From positions 1 through 32,424 of the forward strand of contig CALBLM010000340.1 in the NCBI GenBank assembly GCA_937895695.1: DNA of 32,424 nt, given 5' to 3'. Below the pieces are notes generated by a model, which was not told where the DNA came from, searched no databases, and saw only the letters and a list, made by a program, of their open reading frames with translations. Position numbers and translations under genes: made by a program. Positions 23,261-31,556 of this stretch are shown piece by piece. The first letter of the stretch is position 1; each line of letters starts with the position of its first letter. This DNA is from an uncultured Megasphaera sp. GTDB lineage: Bacteria; Bacillota; Negativicutes; Veillonellales; Megasphaeraceae.

Positions 23261-24436
23261 TTAATACCATTCATTGATATAACATTTTTCCGTTGGGAAA
23301 AATGCTGCTAATTTTGTTAGGGATTCATCCGTTCCCTGCAATTTTTCGCAAAAAACCAAATCATTGACATCCATAGCACCAAATACTAAAAGGGCTAACG
23401 TACCAATAGGCATGGATACTTCGGCCTGTTGTTCATCCGGCAATGCTGTAACATTTCCCTTGCCATCGGCTACAGTCAGCGTAAACGTTCCTGTATTCCA
23501 TTCAGCCAATGGATCTTCTGTACGAAACGTAAGACTGTCGCAAACATCGTTCGGATACGAAATTTGTTCCAACGCCCCTTTTACATCGACAATGCGACAC
23601 GTCATAAACGGCATTGTTTCATGCCCTTGTTTACCATCCGGATAAAACCGATACGACTGGTCATGAATCCCTTCATTCCATTGCAATTCTTTACCTTGGG
23701 AACGATGATTATAGGCATATTCTAAGAGCCCGCGTTTTCCCTGCATAGTGGCATACACAAATTCGCCACTAATAATCGTTGGCTCACCCAAATTATAATA
23801 CATGTACGCAATGGGCTGATCTTCATGAAACACAACAGCAATATTGCCCTCTGCCAGTTGTGCTTCAATATGGCTGCGCCAAGACGCTTCATTCCGCACG
23901 GCATACCCGGAAAGAGGCTTCGTGTAGGCATCATAGACAGCTGCCAAATACCGCCATTGGTCCGGGCTATTGACAAACGCAAAGCGAACTGTCCTATCCG
24001 TCAAAGGCCGTAACGATTCCAGCGACATTGTTTCTTTCCATTGATGGCAGTACAACTCATATCCATAGGGCTGATAAAATCCTGCTTTAGAGGGCATTAA
24101 AATATTGACATAATGGCCGCGTCGTTTCATTTCTTTGAGCGCAGCCTTGAGTAGTTTACCGCCTACACCACCCCGTCTTGCCGCCGGATGGGTTGCCAGC
24201 CCTACAATATACGATGTGGGAATGCATTTACCTCGAAGCTTCAGCGTATATGGATTCAAATGGGTTAAACAGGCCATTTCACCATCTTTAAATCCCATCA
24301 GTACATTTTCCGGCACATAAAATTTAGAAAAATACCATTGAAAAAATGGATTTTCCCTCGGTTCAAAACAGTATGCCCATAAACTTTCTACTTCATTTCG
24401 ATCTTGAGGTCCAGCTAGACGAAATTCCATATCCAT
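23261..24436 (-). CDS. Eis-like GNAT N-acetyltransferase
   Basis: A 391-residue protein with the layout of the Eis family: a GNAT domain, a second GNAT-like domain and a C-terminal sterol-carrier-like domain. The acetyl-CoA loop is visible as VGLATHPAARRGGVGGKLL (about 77-95). The segment MPSKAGFYQPYGYELY (about 118-133) is also family-typical. Eis proteins acetylate amines on small molecules or proteins; some modify aminoglycosides. The natural substrate here is unknown. AAGGGA precedes the ATG. It follows the DUF2156 gene by 12 bases and is last in the run. The family call is strong, the function open. Confidence 0.87.
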   Translation of the reverse strand: MDMEFRLAGPQDRNEVESLWAYCFEPRENPFFQWYFSKFYVPENVLMGFKDGEMACLTHLNPYTLKLRGKCIPTSYIVGLATHPAARRGGVGGKLLKAALKEMKRRGHYVNILMPSKAGFYQPYGYELYCHQWKETMSLESLRPLTDRTVRFAFVNSPDQWRYLAAVYDAYTKPLSGYAVRNEASWRSHIEAQLAEGNIAVVFHEDQPIAYMYYNLGEPTIISGEFVYATMQGKRGLLEYAYNHRSQGKELQWNEGIHDQSYRFYPDGKQGHETMPFMTCRIVDVKGALEQISYPNDVCDSLTFRTEDPLAEWNTGTFTLTVADGKGNVTALPDEQQAEVSMPIGTLALLVFGAMDVNDLVFCEKLQGTDESLTKLAAFFPTEKCYINEWY

Positions 24437-24448
24437 CGTTAGTCCCTT

Positions 24449-25330
24449 CTACTTTTTCAATGTTACATCATATTTTTCAATAAACCGCACAGGATTATAA
24501 GATTCTTTAGAATGGCGCAACCCTGGAATCCCCATATCTTCTTCCCGATTGATATACGTCGTATGGCTCCAGGCATGAACAACAAATTCATGATTAATCA
24601 CTTGATACAGACCGCGAATCGTCGGATCGCTCTTTTCAAAGTGAATAATAGCGGTATCATCATTAAGCATTTCACCGATAGAGAAAGCGACAATTTTATT
24701 ATACATGCGAATAGCACCGCCTGTGGGCTGCAAGATATTCCAATTGTTAAATACCGTTTCAATGGCTTGGCGTTCACCAGCTAATTCTTCGTCATCATCT
24801 TGTTCTTCATGCTGCTCATACCACGTTTTTTCCGCGTCTAAGCATTCATCAAAAATATCTTCTGTAATCGGAATATATTCCCAGTTACCAAAATATTGAT
24901 TGCGGAAATGATTTAAATTATTTTTCTTTTGCCGATATTTTTTACCTGACAAATTAATTAAATTTTGTGTTAAATATACATATTCATAATTGTCGCGATC
25001 TGGCGTAAAATCATAACAATCCGGACAGAGCGCACGAATGCGTTCGACCGTTTCCGGCGTTACGCCCTTCATCAAAAAAGGATATCCATGGGCATCAAAC
25101 CATTCATGCATCCGTTCTACCCCTTTGGCAAAACTGCCATCTTTACGGGCAAAAGGAGGAATCCAAAACTGCGTTTTACCGCGTCCGGCTCGAATATACA
25201 ATACATTGTTTTCTTCTGCCCATTGGATTTCATAGGGATACTGCCAAGCAAACAGTGTCATAAATGTTGCATCAGCTTGTTCATATCTTTTTTGACTGAA
25301 ATAGTCATCAATTATAGGCTTATCTTCCAA
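24449..25330 (-). CDS. DUF2156 (phosphatidylglycerol lysyltransferase C-terminal-like) protein; start uncertain
   Basis: A soluble protein of about 293 residues resembling the DUF2156 group, whose GNAT-like fold also forms the catalytic half of MprF. Family-like features are LEDKPIIDDYF near the start, RDNYEYVYLTQNLINLSGKKYRQKKNNLNHF in the middle (two motifs in one stretch) and MYNKIVAFSIGEML. No membrane segments are present, so lipid flipping is not expected. The TTG at 25330 is the only canonical start, but it lacks a good ribosome site. The same frame stays open upstream as IIEFREFR, which matches the family N-terminus, and GGGGGAG lies 5 bases before an ATT at 25354. The real start may be there. 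Substrate unknown. Confidence 0.82.
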   Translation of the reverse strand: MEDKPIIDDYFSQKRYEQADATFMTLFAWQYPYEIQWAEENNVLYIRAGRGKTQFWIPPFARKDGSFAKGVERMHEWFDAHGYPFLMKGVTPETVERIRALCPDCYDFTPDRDNYEYVYLTQNLINLSGKKYRQKKNNLNHFRNQYFGNWEYIPITEDIFDECLDAEKTWYEQHEEQDDDEELAGERQAIETVFNNWNILQPTGGAIRMYNKIVAFSIGEMLNDDTAIIHFEKSDPTIRGLYQVINHEFVVHAWSHTTYINREEDMGIPGLRHSKESYNPVRFIEKYDVTLKK

Positions 25331-25387
25331 CCTAAATTCTCTGAACTCTATAATAGTAACTCCCCCTCGTACGTAAAAACGTAATAC

Positions 25388-25996
25388 TCACATAGAGACA
25401 TATGGATTATCTTTTATATAATAACGCCAAGGAAATGTTTTTCCCTTAACGGCGTAATCAATATGAATTCGCGGCGTGCGAATAATAGAAAAACGCGGCA
25501 CTATTTCCGGATGGGCAATACATAACGAGCTGCTGCATAGATCTGCCTTATTATCTGCCATTGTAATGTTCATAGCCTGACACAATTTTCCCGGGCCGTT
25601 GCTTATCCTTGGTTTTACACAAATCATATGCCGATTGGCAAGCATTTCTTCAATACCCGCAACAGGTTCAACGGCACGAATTAATACAGCTTGTCCACTG
25701 CCTGCCGGGGCTGTAACAACATTCATGCAATGATACATTCCATAAATCAGATAGACATACGCAATGCCTCCGGCACAAAACATCGGTTCCGTCCGCTTCG
25801 TAAGACCACGAAAACTGTGCGCCCCATCATCAGCCTGCCGCCGATACGTGCCGCCATAAGCTTCTGTTTCTACAATTCTGCCTATACACAGCGTATTTTC
25901 TGTACGGCGTATGATATACTGCCCTAATAATTTAGGCGCAATGACACAGGCTTTCTCTTGAAATTCTGCTTTTTTCCATATAGTATAAGATATCAT
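25388..25996 (-). CDS. mpg: DNA-3-methyladenine glycosylase (AAG/Mpg family)
   Basis: A base-excision repair enzyme that removes alkylated and deaminated purines. The 202-residue protein has the catalytic motif GRIVETEAYGG (Glu45, Tyr47), then RGLTKRTEPMF, the YVYLIYGMYHCMNVV core with the intercalating Tyr, and NGPGKLCQAMNI. Length and motif order match the bacterial AAG family. Its ATG overlaps the stop of the iclR-type gene in ATGA (25993-25996), so they are translated together. Cytoplasmic, acting on DNA. Confidence 0.95.
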   Translation of the reverse strand: MISYTIWKKAEFQEKACVIAPKLLGQYIIRRTENTLCIGRIVETEAYGGTYRRQADDGAHSFRGLTKRTEPMFCAGGIAYVYLIYGMYHCMNVVTAPAGSGQAVLIRAVEPVAGIEEMLANRHMICVKPRISNGPGKLCQAMNITMADNKADLCSSSLCIAHPEIVPRFSIIRTPRIHIDYAVKGKTFPWRYYIKDNPYVSM

Positions 25997-26748
25997 TTTT
26001 TACGATACCCCAAGGAATGAGAAATCTCGTAGGCATACTGACTTAACGTAAACAGCATTTTTTGCCGTATTGAGTCATAAAATCGCATCGTCGGACCAGC
26101 AATGGTCAATGAGGCAACGACTTGTTCTTCAAAATTAAAAATGGGAACAGATAATGCAAACAGCCCATGTTCGCTTTCATCCTGTGTAATAGCATAGCCA
26201 TTATGGCGAATAGCCGTGAATTCGCTTTCTGACAAATGGCCATACTGAACAATCATGCGATTGCGTTCTTCCTTCGGTGCCCATGCCAGCAATATTTTAC
26301 CAGCTGCACCTTTATATAATGGCAGCGACTCTCCCATCAAAATAACGCGCCGCAATGCATGCGTGCTTTCTACATGATCTAAACAAATACGGCTGTCACC
26401 TTCTGCCACATATACGCTGGCTGTTTCATTAAAAATTTGCTGCAGTCGCCGTAAATACGGTTTTGTCAACGTAACAACATTTTCCGTCCAATGCGAAGAA
26501 TAGCCGAGTGCCAAGGCTTTAGGCCCCAAGCGGTACTGTTTAGAAGCATCATTGCGAGTCAAATATTGGCGTCGTTCTAACGTATTGACAATACGAAAAG
26601 CTGTTGACGTATTCAGTTGTGTCCGTAAAGCAATTTCTTTCAAAGTCAGTCCTGTATTGCATTCTACAAAAATATCCAATACATCCAGACTTTTTTCCAA
26701 CGACTTTAACAAGCTCGTATGCCGCTCTGCCTGTGTGTCTTCTTTCAT
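25993..26748 (-). CDS. IclR-family transcriptional regulator
   Basis: A 251-residue regulator with an N-terminal winged helix (about 15-75; LTLKEIALRTQLNTSTAFRIVNTL) and a C-terminal IclR ligand domain (LRRLQQIFNETASVYVAEGD, GAAGKILLAW, FEEQVVASLTIAGP). IclR proteins bind small carbon compounds and usually control a nearby catabolic operon. No such operon adjoins it: it lies 25 bases after the adaptor lipoprotein gene and overlaps mpg. Its target is therefore unknown. The family call is strong. Confidence 0.93.
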   Translation of the reverse strand: MKEDTQAERHTSLLKSLEKSLDVLDIFVECNTGLTLKEIALRTQLNTSTAFRIVNTLERRQYLTRNDASKQYRLGPKALALGYSSHWTENVVTLTKPYLRRLQQIFNETASVYVAEGDSRICLDHVESTHALRRVILMGESLPLYKGAAGKILLAWAPKEERNRMIVQYGHLSESEFTAIRHNGYAITQDESEHGLFALSVPIFNFEEQVVASLTIAGPTMRFYDSIRQKMLFTLSQYAYEISHSLGYRKK

Positions 26749-26773
26749 TAGACGTCACTCACTCTCTCGGTAC

Positions 26774-27928
26774 TTATGATTTCACTTTCATACCAATTTC
26801 CAGATTTTCTGGCGGATCAATAACAACTTTATCACCTTCTTGCAATCCATCGAGAACAACAATACGACCTTCTTCTTCATCGCCTGTAAGAACGGAACGG
26901 GCATCTGCTAAGCCGCTGTCATTGACAATGTATACAAAGTCTCCGCTGTCTTTCGTACGAATCGCCGTTTTGGGAACGGTAATTTGTGAAACTTCTTGCG
27001 GCGTAGAAATACGCACATGATAAAATTCACCGGGAACAAATAAATTTTTCGTATTATTAAACGTAATTTTAGCCGTATACGAACCAGTAGACGAGTCTTT
27101 TTCTGTCGCTAAATACGTAAGTTCTCCTGTTTCTGATTCTCCAGACGGCGCAATGACGGACACTTGTAATGTACCGCTTTGTTTGGCTGCTTGCAATGCG
27201 GAAACATACATTTCCGGTACGGCAAATGTAGCTACTAACGGCGTCATTTGCTGAATCGTTGCTAATACATTCCCTGCTACAGCAACGGATGGATTATCTG
27301 ATACAGAAGTAACCTTACCGTCAATCGGCGAATAAATCGTGCCATTACTGAGCATTTCTCGTGCTGACTGTACAGCTTGTTGAAGCTGCGCAATTTTTTC
27401 ATGGTCTACAGGCGCAGTCTGTGGAACTTGTATGGTTTGTGTCTCTTGCTGTGCTGCTGGGGCATTTTTCGACATAAGCTGATTAAATTCAGCACGAGAA
27501 AAATACCCATCTTTGTAGTATGCATTTAATTGAGCCCGCTGGCCGCTATTATCTCCACCGCCGCCACCACCGGAAGCGGGAACCGTAACCGTTTTATATG
27601 TCGTCGTTGCGGAAGACGCTGCCACCAATTCAGCTTCAGCCTGACTAACGCTTGACTGGTACGGAGATGTATCTATTTGTACAACGACTTCGCCAGATTT
27701 TACGTCCTGTCCTTTGGTAAGCGGTGCCGAAATTAATTTACCGGAAATTTTGGGGACAATCGTCGTCATATGAAGAGCTGTCATATTGGCATCCAGTGTA
27801 AGTGCCACTGGATGATCTGATTTATTTACCGTTTCTACTTTGGTAGAAACACTGTTGCCGCATCCAGATAAGCACACTGCTGCAACCACTACCGTAAGTG
27901 CTACGGCAGCCATTTTTTTCAAATTCAC
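26774..27928 (-). CDS. Periplasmic adaptor (MFP/HlyD-like) lipoprotein without adjacent pump
   Basis: A 384-residue membrane-fusion protein with a lipoprotein signal (LSGC, lipidated Cys23). The split lipoyl motif is visible: VPKISGKLISAPLTKGQDVKSGEVVVQID (from about 58) and GTIYSPIDGKVTSVS (from about 196), followed by beta-barrel and membrane-proximal domains (VPKTAIRTKDSGDFVYIV, LDGLQEGDKVVI). Between the lipoyl halves, where a coiled-coil hairpin is expected, it has a glycine run (120-125) and a SHOCT-like stretch LNAYYKDGYFSRAEFNQLM (134-152). It starts with GTG behind GGAGATGGG. Such adaptors join an RND or ABC exporter to an outer-membrane channel, but neither gene is near. Confidence 0.85.
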   Translation of the reverse strand: MNLKKMAAVALTVVVAAVCLSGCGNSVSTKVETVNKSDHPVALTLDANMTALHMTTIVPKISGKLISAPLTKGQDVKSGEVVVQIDTSPYQSSVSQAEAELVAASSATTTYKTVTVPASGGGGGGDNSGQRAQLNAYYKDGYFSRAEFNQLMSKNAPAAQQETQTIQVPQTAPVDHEKIAQLQQAVQSAREMLSNGTIYSPIDGKVTSVSDNPSVAVAGNVLATIQQMTPLVATFAVPEMYVSALQAAKQSGTLQVSVIAPSGESETGELTYLATEKDSSTGSYTAKITFNNTKNLFVPGEFYHVRISTPQEVSQITVPKTAIRTKDSGDFVYIVNDSGLADARSVLTGDEEEGRIVVLDGLQEGDKVVIDPPENLEIGMKVKS

Positions 27929-27949
27929 GTTATCCCATCTCCATTTTAA

Positions 27950-28195
27950 TCAAAAAAATGTATAATATAAGGTAACTAAAAGAACCCCTGGCAACCCGAA
28001 TATACCAATAATTAACCCTGTTGCCAGCGTAATGGGCACTGTATGAAATCCTGCTAAATACCCATATGTATTAATTAAATGTAAAACTACCAAACCGCTA
28101 AAAACATTTACGATTAATCTGCGAACAGGTGCTAAAAAAATTTTATTTAGTAAAAACAAAGCAATAATACCTACGCCTATCCACATGTAATTCAT
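27950..28195 (-). CDS. bofA: BofA-family small membrane protein
   Basis: An 81-residue protein with two or three hydrophobic segments (about 3-15, 25-45 and 50-78) and the family signature LINTYGYLAGFHTVPITLATGLIIGIFGLPGVLL split over residues about 41-74. BofA inhibits pro-sigma-K processing in Bacillus, but homologues occur behind recR in many non-sporulating Firmicutes, where the role is unknown. The ATG at 28195 has a GAGG site; the longer frame to 28303 overlaps recR and is not supported. The gap to recR is 7 bases. Confidence 0.88.
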   Translation of the reverse strand: MNYMWIGVGIIALFLLNKIFLAPVRRLIVNVFSGLVVLHLINTYGYLAGFHTVPITLATGLIIGIFGLPGVLLVTLYYTFF

Positions 28196-28202
28196 AATTA
28201 CC

Positions 28203-28793
28203 TCACATCTCCTGACGGTTAGCAACAGCACCGGCCAAGGTAGCTTCATCAGCATATTCGATATCGCCGCCCATAGGAAGACCGCGGGCAATACGCGTAA
28301 CACGAATTCCTGCTGTTTTCAGCAAACGGGCCAAATAAAGTGCTGTTGCTTCACCTTCTACATCTGGGTCTGTAGCAATAATAATTTCTTTTACTTCTGT
28401 ATCGCTAAGCCGTTTTAGGAGTTCTTTTATACGCAAATCATCTACACCAATTCCATCTAATGGCGATAATGCGCCGTGAAGCACATGATACAAGCCGTGA
28501 TAATCACCACTGCGTTCAATCGCCATGACATCCTGTGGCGTTTCAACAACACAAATCGTAGAACGATCCCGCTTGCTATCGCTACAAATCGGGCACGGGT
28601 CCTGAGCTGATAAATTACAGCAAATTGAACAAAATCGCATCGTTTCTTTGGCATGGCGAATAGCTTCTACAAACGCATTGACCTGTTCTGGCGGCTGTTG
28701 AACAATATAATAGGCCAGCTTGCGAGCTGTTTTAATGCCGATGCCGGGTAAACGACGAAATTGTTCAGTCAGTCTATCAAGAGGTGTATCCAT
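28203..28793 (-). CDS. recR: Recombination mediator protein RecR
   Basis: RecR helps RecO load RecA on gapped DNA. The 196-residue protein has the N-terminal helix-hairpin-helix LPGIGIKTARKLAYYI (15-30), the zinc finger C55-x2-C58-x8-C67-x2-C70 and the Toprim domain (ICVVETPQDVMAIE to ATDPDVEGEATALYL), ending in the Walker-like ARGLPMGGDIEYAD. Length is standard. The ATG shares one base with the ybaB stop (TAATG), in the conserved dnaX-ybaB-recR order. Confidence 0.97.
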   Translation of the reverse strand: MDTPLDRLTEQFRRLPGIGIKTARKLAYYIVQQPPEQVNAFVEAIRHAKETMRFCSICCNLSAQDPCPICSDSKRDRSTICVVETPQDVMAIERSGDYHGLYHVLHGALSPLDGIGVDDLRIKELLKRLSDTEVKEIIIATDPDVEGEATALYLARLLKTAGIRVTRIARGLPMGGDIEYADEATLAGAVANRQEM

Positions 28794-29110
28794 TAGAACA
28801 TTCCGGGAAGATGCATGCCGCCTGTAATTTTACCCATTTCTTGTGCCATCATATCATCTACTTTTTTGTTGGCTTCATTTACTGCTGCAACGACCAAATC
28901 TTCCAGCATTTCTGCATCTTCCGGATCAATAATGCTCGGATCGATATGAACGCTTTCTACATTTTTTTCACCATTCATAACCAATGTCAGCGCACCACCG
29001 CCAACAGTCGTTTCTACGGTACGTTGTTTTAAATCTTCCTGCAGTTTTTTCATTTCCTTCTGCATTTTCTGTACTTTTTTCATCATACCTTGCATATTTC
29101 CACCAAACAT
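28793..29110 (-). CDS. ybaB: YbaB/EbfC-family nucleoid-associated protein
   Basis: A 105-residue dimeric DNA-binding protein. It has a charged N-terminal helix (MMKKVQKMQKEMKKLQEDL), the core GGGALTLVMNGEKNVESVHIDP, and a second helix with NEANKKVDDMMAQEMGKIT. I chose the ATG at 29110 behind AGGAGG; the frame extends to 29134 without a site. It lies 24 bases after dnaX and overlaps recR by one base, the usual arrangement. Confidence 0.95.
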   Translation of the reverse strand: MFGGNMQGMMKKVQKMQKEMKKLQEDLKQRTVETTVGGGALTLVMNGEKNVESVHIDPSIIDPEDAEMLEDLVVAAVNEANKKVDDMMAQEMGKITGGMHLPGMF

Positions 29111-29134
29111 ATATAATTCCTCCTGTTTTATCAA

Positions 29135-31138
29135 CTATTTTTTATTTTCTATGTATATATTACAATCTCCTACTGTTTTGAGCAATGGTTCTAACAAAGC
29201 TCTTTCTTCTCGAGACATATCGGCGATTGTTGCCGGTACAAGTTTAGCTTCCTGCTTTTCCTGTACTATCGTATGTTGTATACGCGACACGTCAGCCGGT
29301 TTTGTACCTTTTTCTGATAACGACTCTGACCCCGCAGAGATCGTATGAGATTTGCCAGCTATGTTAGATATGTCTTGTTTAGAAACAACAGGCAGACTGT
29401 TTATACCTGACTTACTGTTTTTTTTTTCGTAAGCAGCTAATTCATCGTCTCCCTCCAAATAGCCTATCATATGGACAGAACCTTCTAGAAGACTGGATAA
29501 GGCTGCATCAACAAATTTAAAATAATCTTCGCGATTGGCACGCTTAACCATAAATGCCGTTTTAAACGCAACAATGACCAATCCCTCGCCAATATAAGCG
29601 ACGCGTCCGTTGCGAATACAAGACAATACAGCTTTTTTCTTTTCTTTATCCAAAATAGCGCACATGTTTTTCCAAATCGTTTGATACGCCGTGGTCTCTA
29701 CGGTTTTAGCAGGACTAGCCGCTGCTGCAGGTGCCATTTTAGACGTATCTTCTGCCTGAGAAGCCGAGACATTCAAAACCGTCCTTGACGAGGTCTTGGA
29801 CGATGTTGCCTTAGGAGTCATCGGCATAGGCGGCTCTGCATTGCTAGTATACTCTTCATCAGGAAAAGGAACGACTTCATCAGTAATCTCACGGGAAACC
29901 GCATCTTCTTCCGGCACGGGAATATATTCCTGTTTGGGAGCGTGTACAACTTTCCCTTGAGAGACAATCTGTTCCAGCCGTGTCAATCTATCCAAAACAT
30001 TTGACAAATCAGTAGACGGCCCTTGGTTTTCTGTAGTGGCGATTGTCCCGACAGTTGCAGTACGACTTGCCATAAGCAGTCCCATTTCTACAGCTATTCG
30101 TGGTACAGGAGAATTTTTAGCTGACAGCAAGGCTTGCTGTAATACCTGTAAAATAGCAAACACTCGCTCCGGCGTCATTTTCTTTGCCTGTGCCGCTAGT
30201 TCTTTCATCGAATCGGCGTACGCCGCTAGGGTATCCGTTTGTGAATCGGCTTGGTACAGCATAATTGCCCGCAAATGTTCTAAGACTTCCGTTAGCAGCA
30301 CTTGCGGCTCTTTTCCCATACGCACGATATCATCTATGGCTTTAATAATAACGGCTCCCTTGCCGTCAAACAGTGCTTCAGACAATGAAAACAGCCAATC
30401 CCTGCCAATGAGTCCCAGCAAATCTCGGACTAATGATTCATCAATCGCCCCTTCTGTATTGCTGACACATTGATCTAGCATACTCAACGCATCCCGCATG
30501 CCGCCGTCAGCCTGAACGGCTAGAATATGGGCAGCTCCCTTCGTCAAATCAATATGCTCCTGGTCTGCGACATACAGCAGCCTTTTCGCAATATCCTGAC
30601 TGGTAATACGGCGGAATTCATAGCGTTGGCATCGCGATAAAATGGTCATCGGAATCCGTTCCGGTTCCGTTGTCGCTAAAATAAAAATAACATGGGCCGG
30701 CGGTTCTTCCAATGTTTTGAGTAAGGCATTGAATGCTTCTGTTGTCAGCATATGCACTTCATCAATAATATATATTTTTTTATGTCCTTCTACAGGCATA
30801 AATTTTATCGTTTCTCGGAGCGTCCGAATATCTTCAATGCTGCGATTGGAAGCCGCATCAATTTCTACGACATCCATAGACTCACCCTGTAAAATATGAC
30901 GACATACTTCACATTCGTTACAGGGATGTGAAGTCGGGCCATGGACGCAATTCATCGCACGAGCAAATATTTTAGCCGTACTCGTTTTCCCCGTTCCCCG
31001 CGGACCGGAAAACAAATAGGCATGGGCTACTTTATCGGTATCAATCGCCTTTTGCAATGTTTCCGTAATATGACCCTGGCCTACGACATCCTCAAAATTT
31101 TTCGGCCGCCATTTACGATATAATGCAATGTATGCCAT
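29135..31138 (-). CDS. dnaX: DNA polymerase III subunits gamma and tau
   Basis: The clamp-loader ATPase of the replicase, 667 residues. Walker A is GPRGTGKTS (45-53), the zinc site uses C64, C73, C76 and C79, Walker B is IYIIDEVHML and the SRC motif is ILSRCQRYEF. The AAA+ and collar domains end near 370; a low-complexity Pro/Thr/Ser linker (about 390-470) follows, then a C-terminal tau region. GGAGAGGAAAG precedes the ATG. A run of ten A at codons 571-574 (29418-29427) could produce a shorter, gamma-like form. It is the first gene of a nine-gene minus-strand run, just after the SRP RNA terminator. Confidence 0.97.
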   Translation of the reverse strand: MAYIALYRKWRPKNFEDVVGQGHITETLQKAIDTDKVAHAYLFSGPRGTGKTSTAKIFARAMNCVHGPTSHPCNECEVCRHILQGESMDVVEIDAASNRSIEDIRTLRETIKFMPVEGHKKIYIIDEVHMLTTEAFNALLKTLEEPPAHVIFILATTEPERIPMTILSRCQRYEFRRITSQDIAKRLLYVADQEHIDLTKGAAHILAVQADGGMRDALSMLDQCVSNTEGAIDESLVRDLLGLIGRDWLFSLSEALFDGKGAVIIKAIDDIVRMGKEPQVLLTEVLEHLRAIMLYQADSQTDTLAAYADSMKELAAQAKKMTPERVFAILQVLQQALLSAKNSPVPRIAVEMGLLMASRTATVGTIATTENQGPSTDLSNVLDRLTRLEQIVSQGKVVHAPKQEYIPVPEEDAVSREITDEVVPFPDEEYTSNAEPPMPMTPKATSSKTSSRTVLNVSASQAEDTSKMAPAAAASPAKTVETTAYQTIWKNMCAILDKEKKKAVLSCIRNGRVAYIGEGLVIVAFKTAFMVKRANREDYFKFVDAALSSLLEGSVHMIGYLEGDDELAAYEKKNSKSGINSLPVVSKQDISNIAGKSHTISAGSESLSEKGTKPADVSRIQHTIVQEKQEAKLVPATIADMSREERALLEPLLKTVGDCNIYIENKK
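29418..29427 (-). other. dnaX: Ten-A slippery run inside dnaX
   Basis: On the coding strand codons 571-574 read GAA AAA AAA AAC, ten A in a row. A shift of one base backward, or one extra A in the transcript, meets TAA after CAG; a shift the other way meets TAA eight codons on. Either event yields a protein of about 575-580 residues. Confidence 0.7.
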
Positions 31139-31160
31139 GATTCTTTCCTCTCCATATACG

Positions 31161-31186
31161 AAAAAAAGCAGCTAACCGCTGCTTTT
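31161..31186 (-). terminator. Terminator of the SRP RNA gene
   Basis: AAAAGCAGC (31164-31172) pairs with 31178-31186 over a 5-base loop, with seven T (31161-31167) on the minus strand. It lies between the SRP RNA and the dnaX start 22 bases further on. Confidence 0.9.
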
Positions 31187-31194
31187 ACCAACTG

Positions 31195-31337
31195 AAAAGT
31201 ACTCGTGTATGATAACCCATCAGGTTTCCTCGTGGCACATGAAAATATCTACTTATTGCTGCTTCCTCTCGGACCTGACAAGGTTCATAGGTTTCCATTG
31301 CACAAGCCCCAACGGGTTACCACGCACCAGTACTTTT
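31195..31337 (-). ncRNA. ffs: Signal recognition particle RNA (small bacterial type)
   Basis: On the minus strand the hallmark SRP apical loop appears as TCAGGTCCGAGAGGAAGCAG, with a GAGA tetraloop and the asymmetric AGCAG internal loop that binds Ffh. Flanking arms pair along the molecule: TGGTAACCC with GGGTTATCA, and outermost AAAAGTACT (31337-31329) with AGTACTTTT (31203-31195). The length of about 143 bases by outer pairing is an estimate; the mature ends may be shorter. It lies just upstream of dnaX. Confidence 0.93.
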
Positions 31338-31354
31338 ATTAAGTTAGCTATGTT

Positions 31355-31383
31355 ATTATAGCGTAAATATAAGAAATTATCAA
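31355..31383 (-). promoter_or_regulatory. Promoter of the SRP RNA gene
   Basis: On the minus strand TTGATA (31383-31378) and TATAAT (31360-31355) are 17 bases apart, starting transcription close to the 5' end of the SRP RNA. The remaining gap up to 31488 shows nothing further. Confidence 0.85.
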
Positions 31384-31488
31384 GACTTTTTCTCTATATT
31401 ATATTGTATTAAATTAACTCACACTATATCGTACTCCTTCCTTTTCCTATTTCACAAAATGACAACTATATCACCTACGAATATATAC

Positions 31489-31522
31489 AAAAGAGAGTCA
31501 ATCCATAGACTGGCTCTCTTTT
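31489..31522 (-). terminator. Terminator of the OmpA-like gene
   Basis: Positions 31489-31503 and 31508-31522 form a 15-bp stem with one mismatch and one G-U pair around a 4-base loop, ending in TTTT on the minus strand. It lies 34 bases after the stop at 31557. Confidence 0.85.
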
Positions 31523-31556
31523 ATCGTATTCCATCAATTAAACAAGACCAAAGGAC

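Noticed and set aside
26604..27020. 138-residue plus-strand frame
   Set aside because: It is antisense across the iclR-type and adaptor genes, both well supported.
30036..30473. 145-residue plus-strand frame
   Set aside because: It is antisense to dnaX, a certain gene, and has a Ser/Ala-rich shadow composition.
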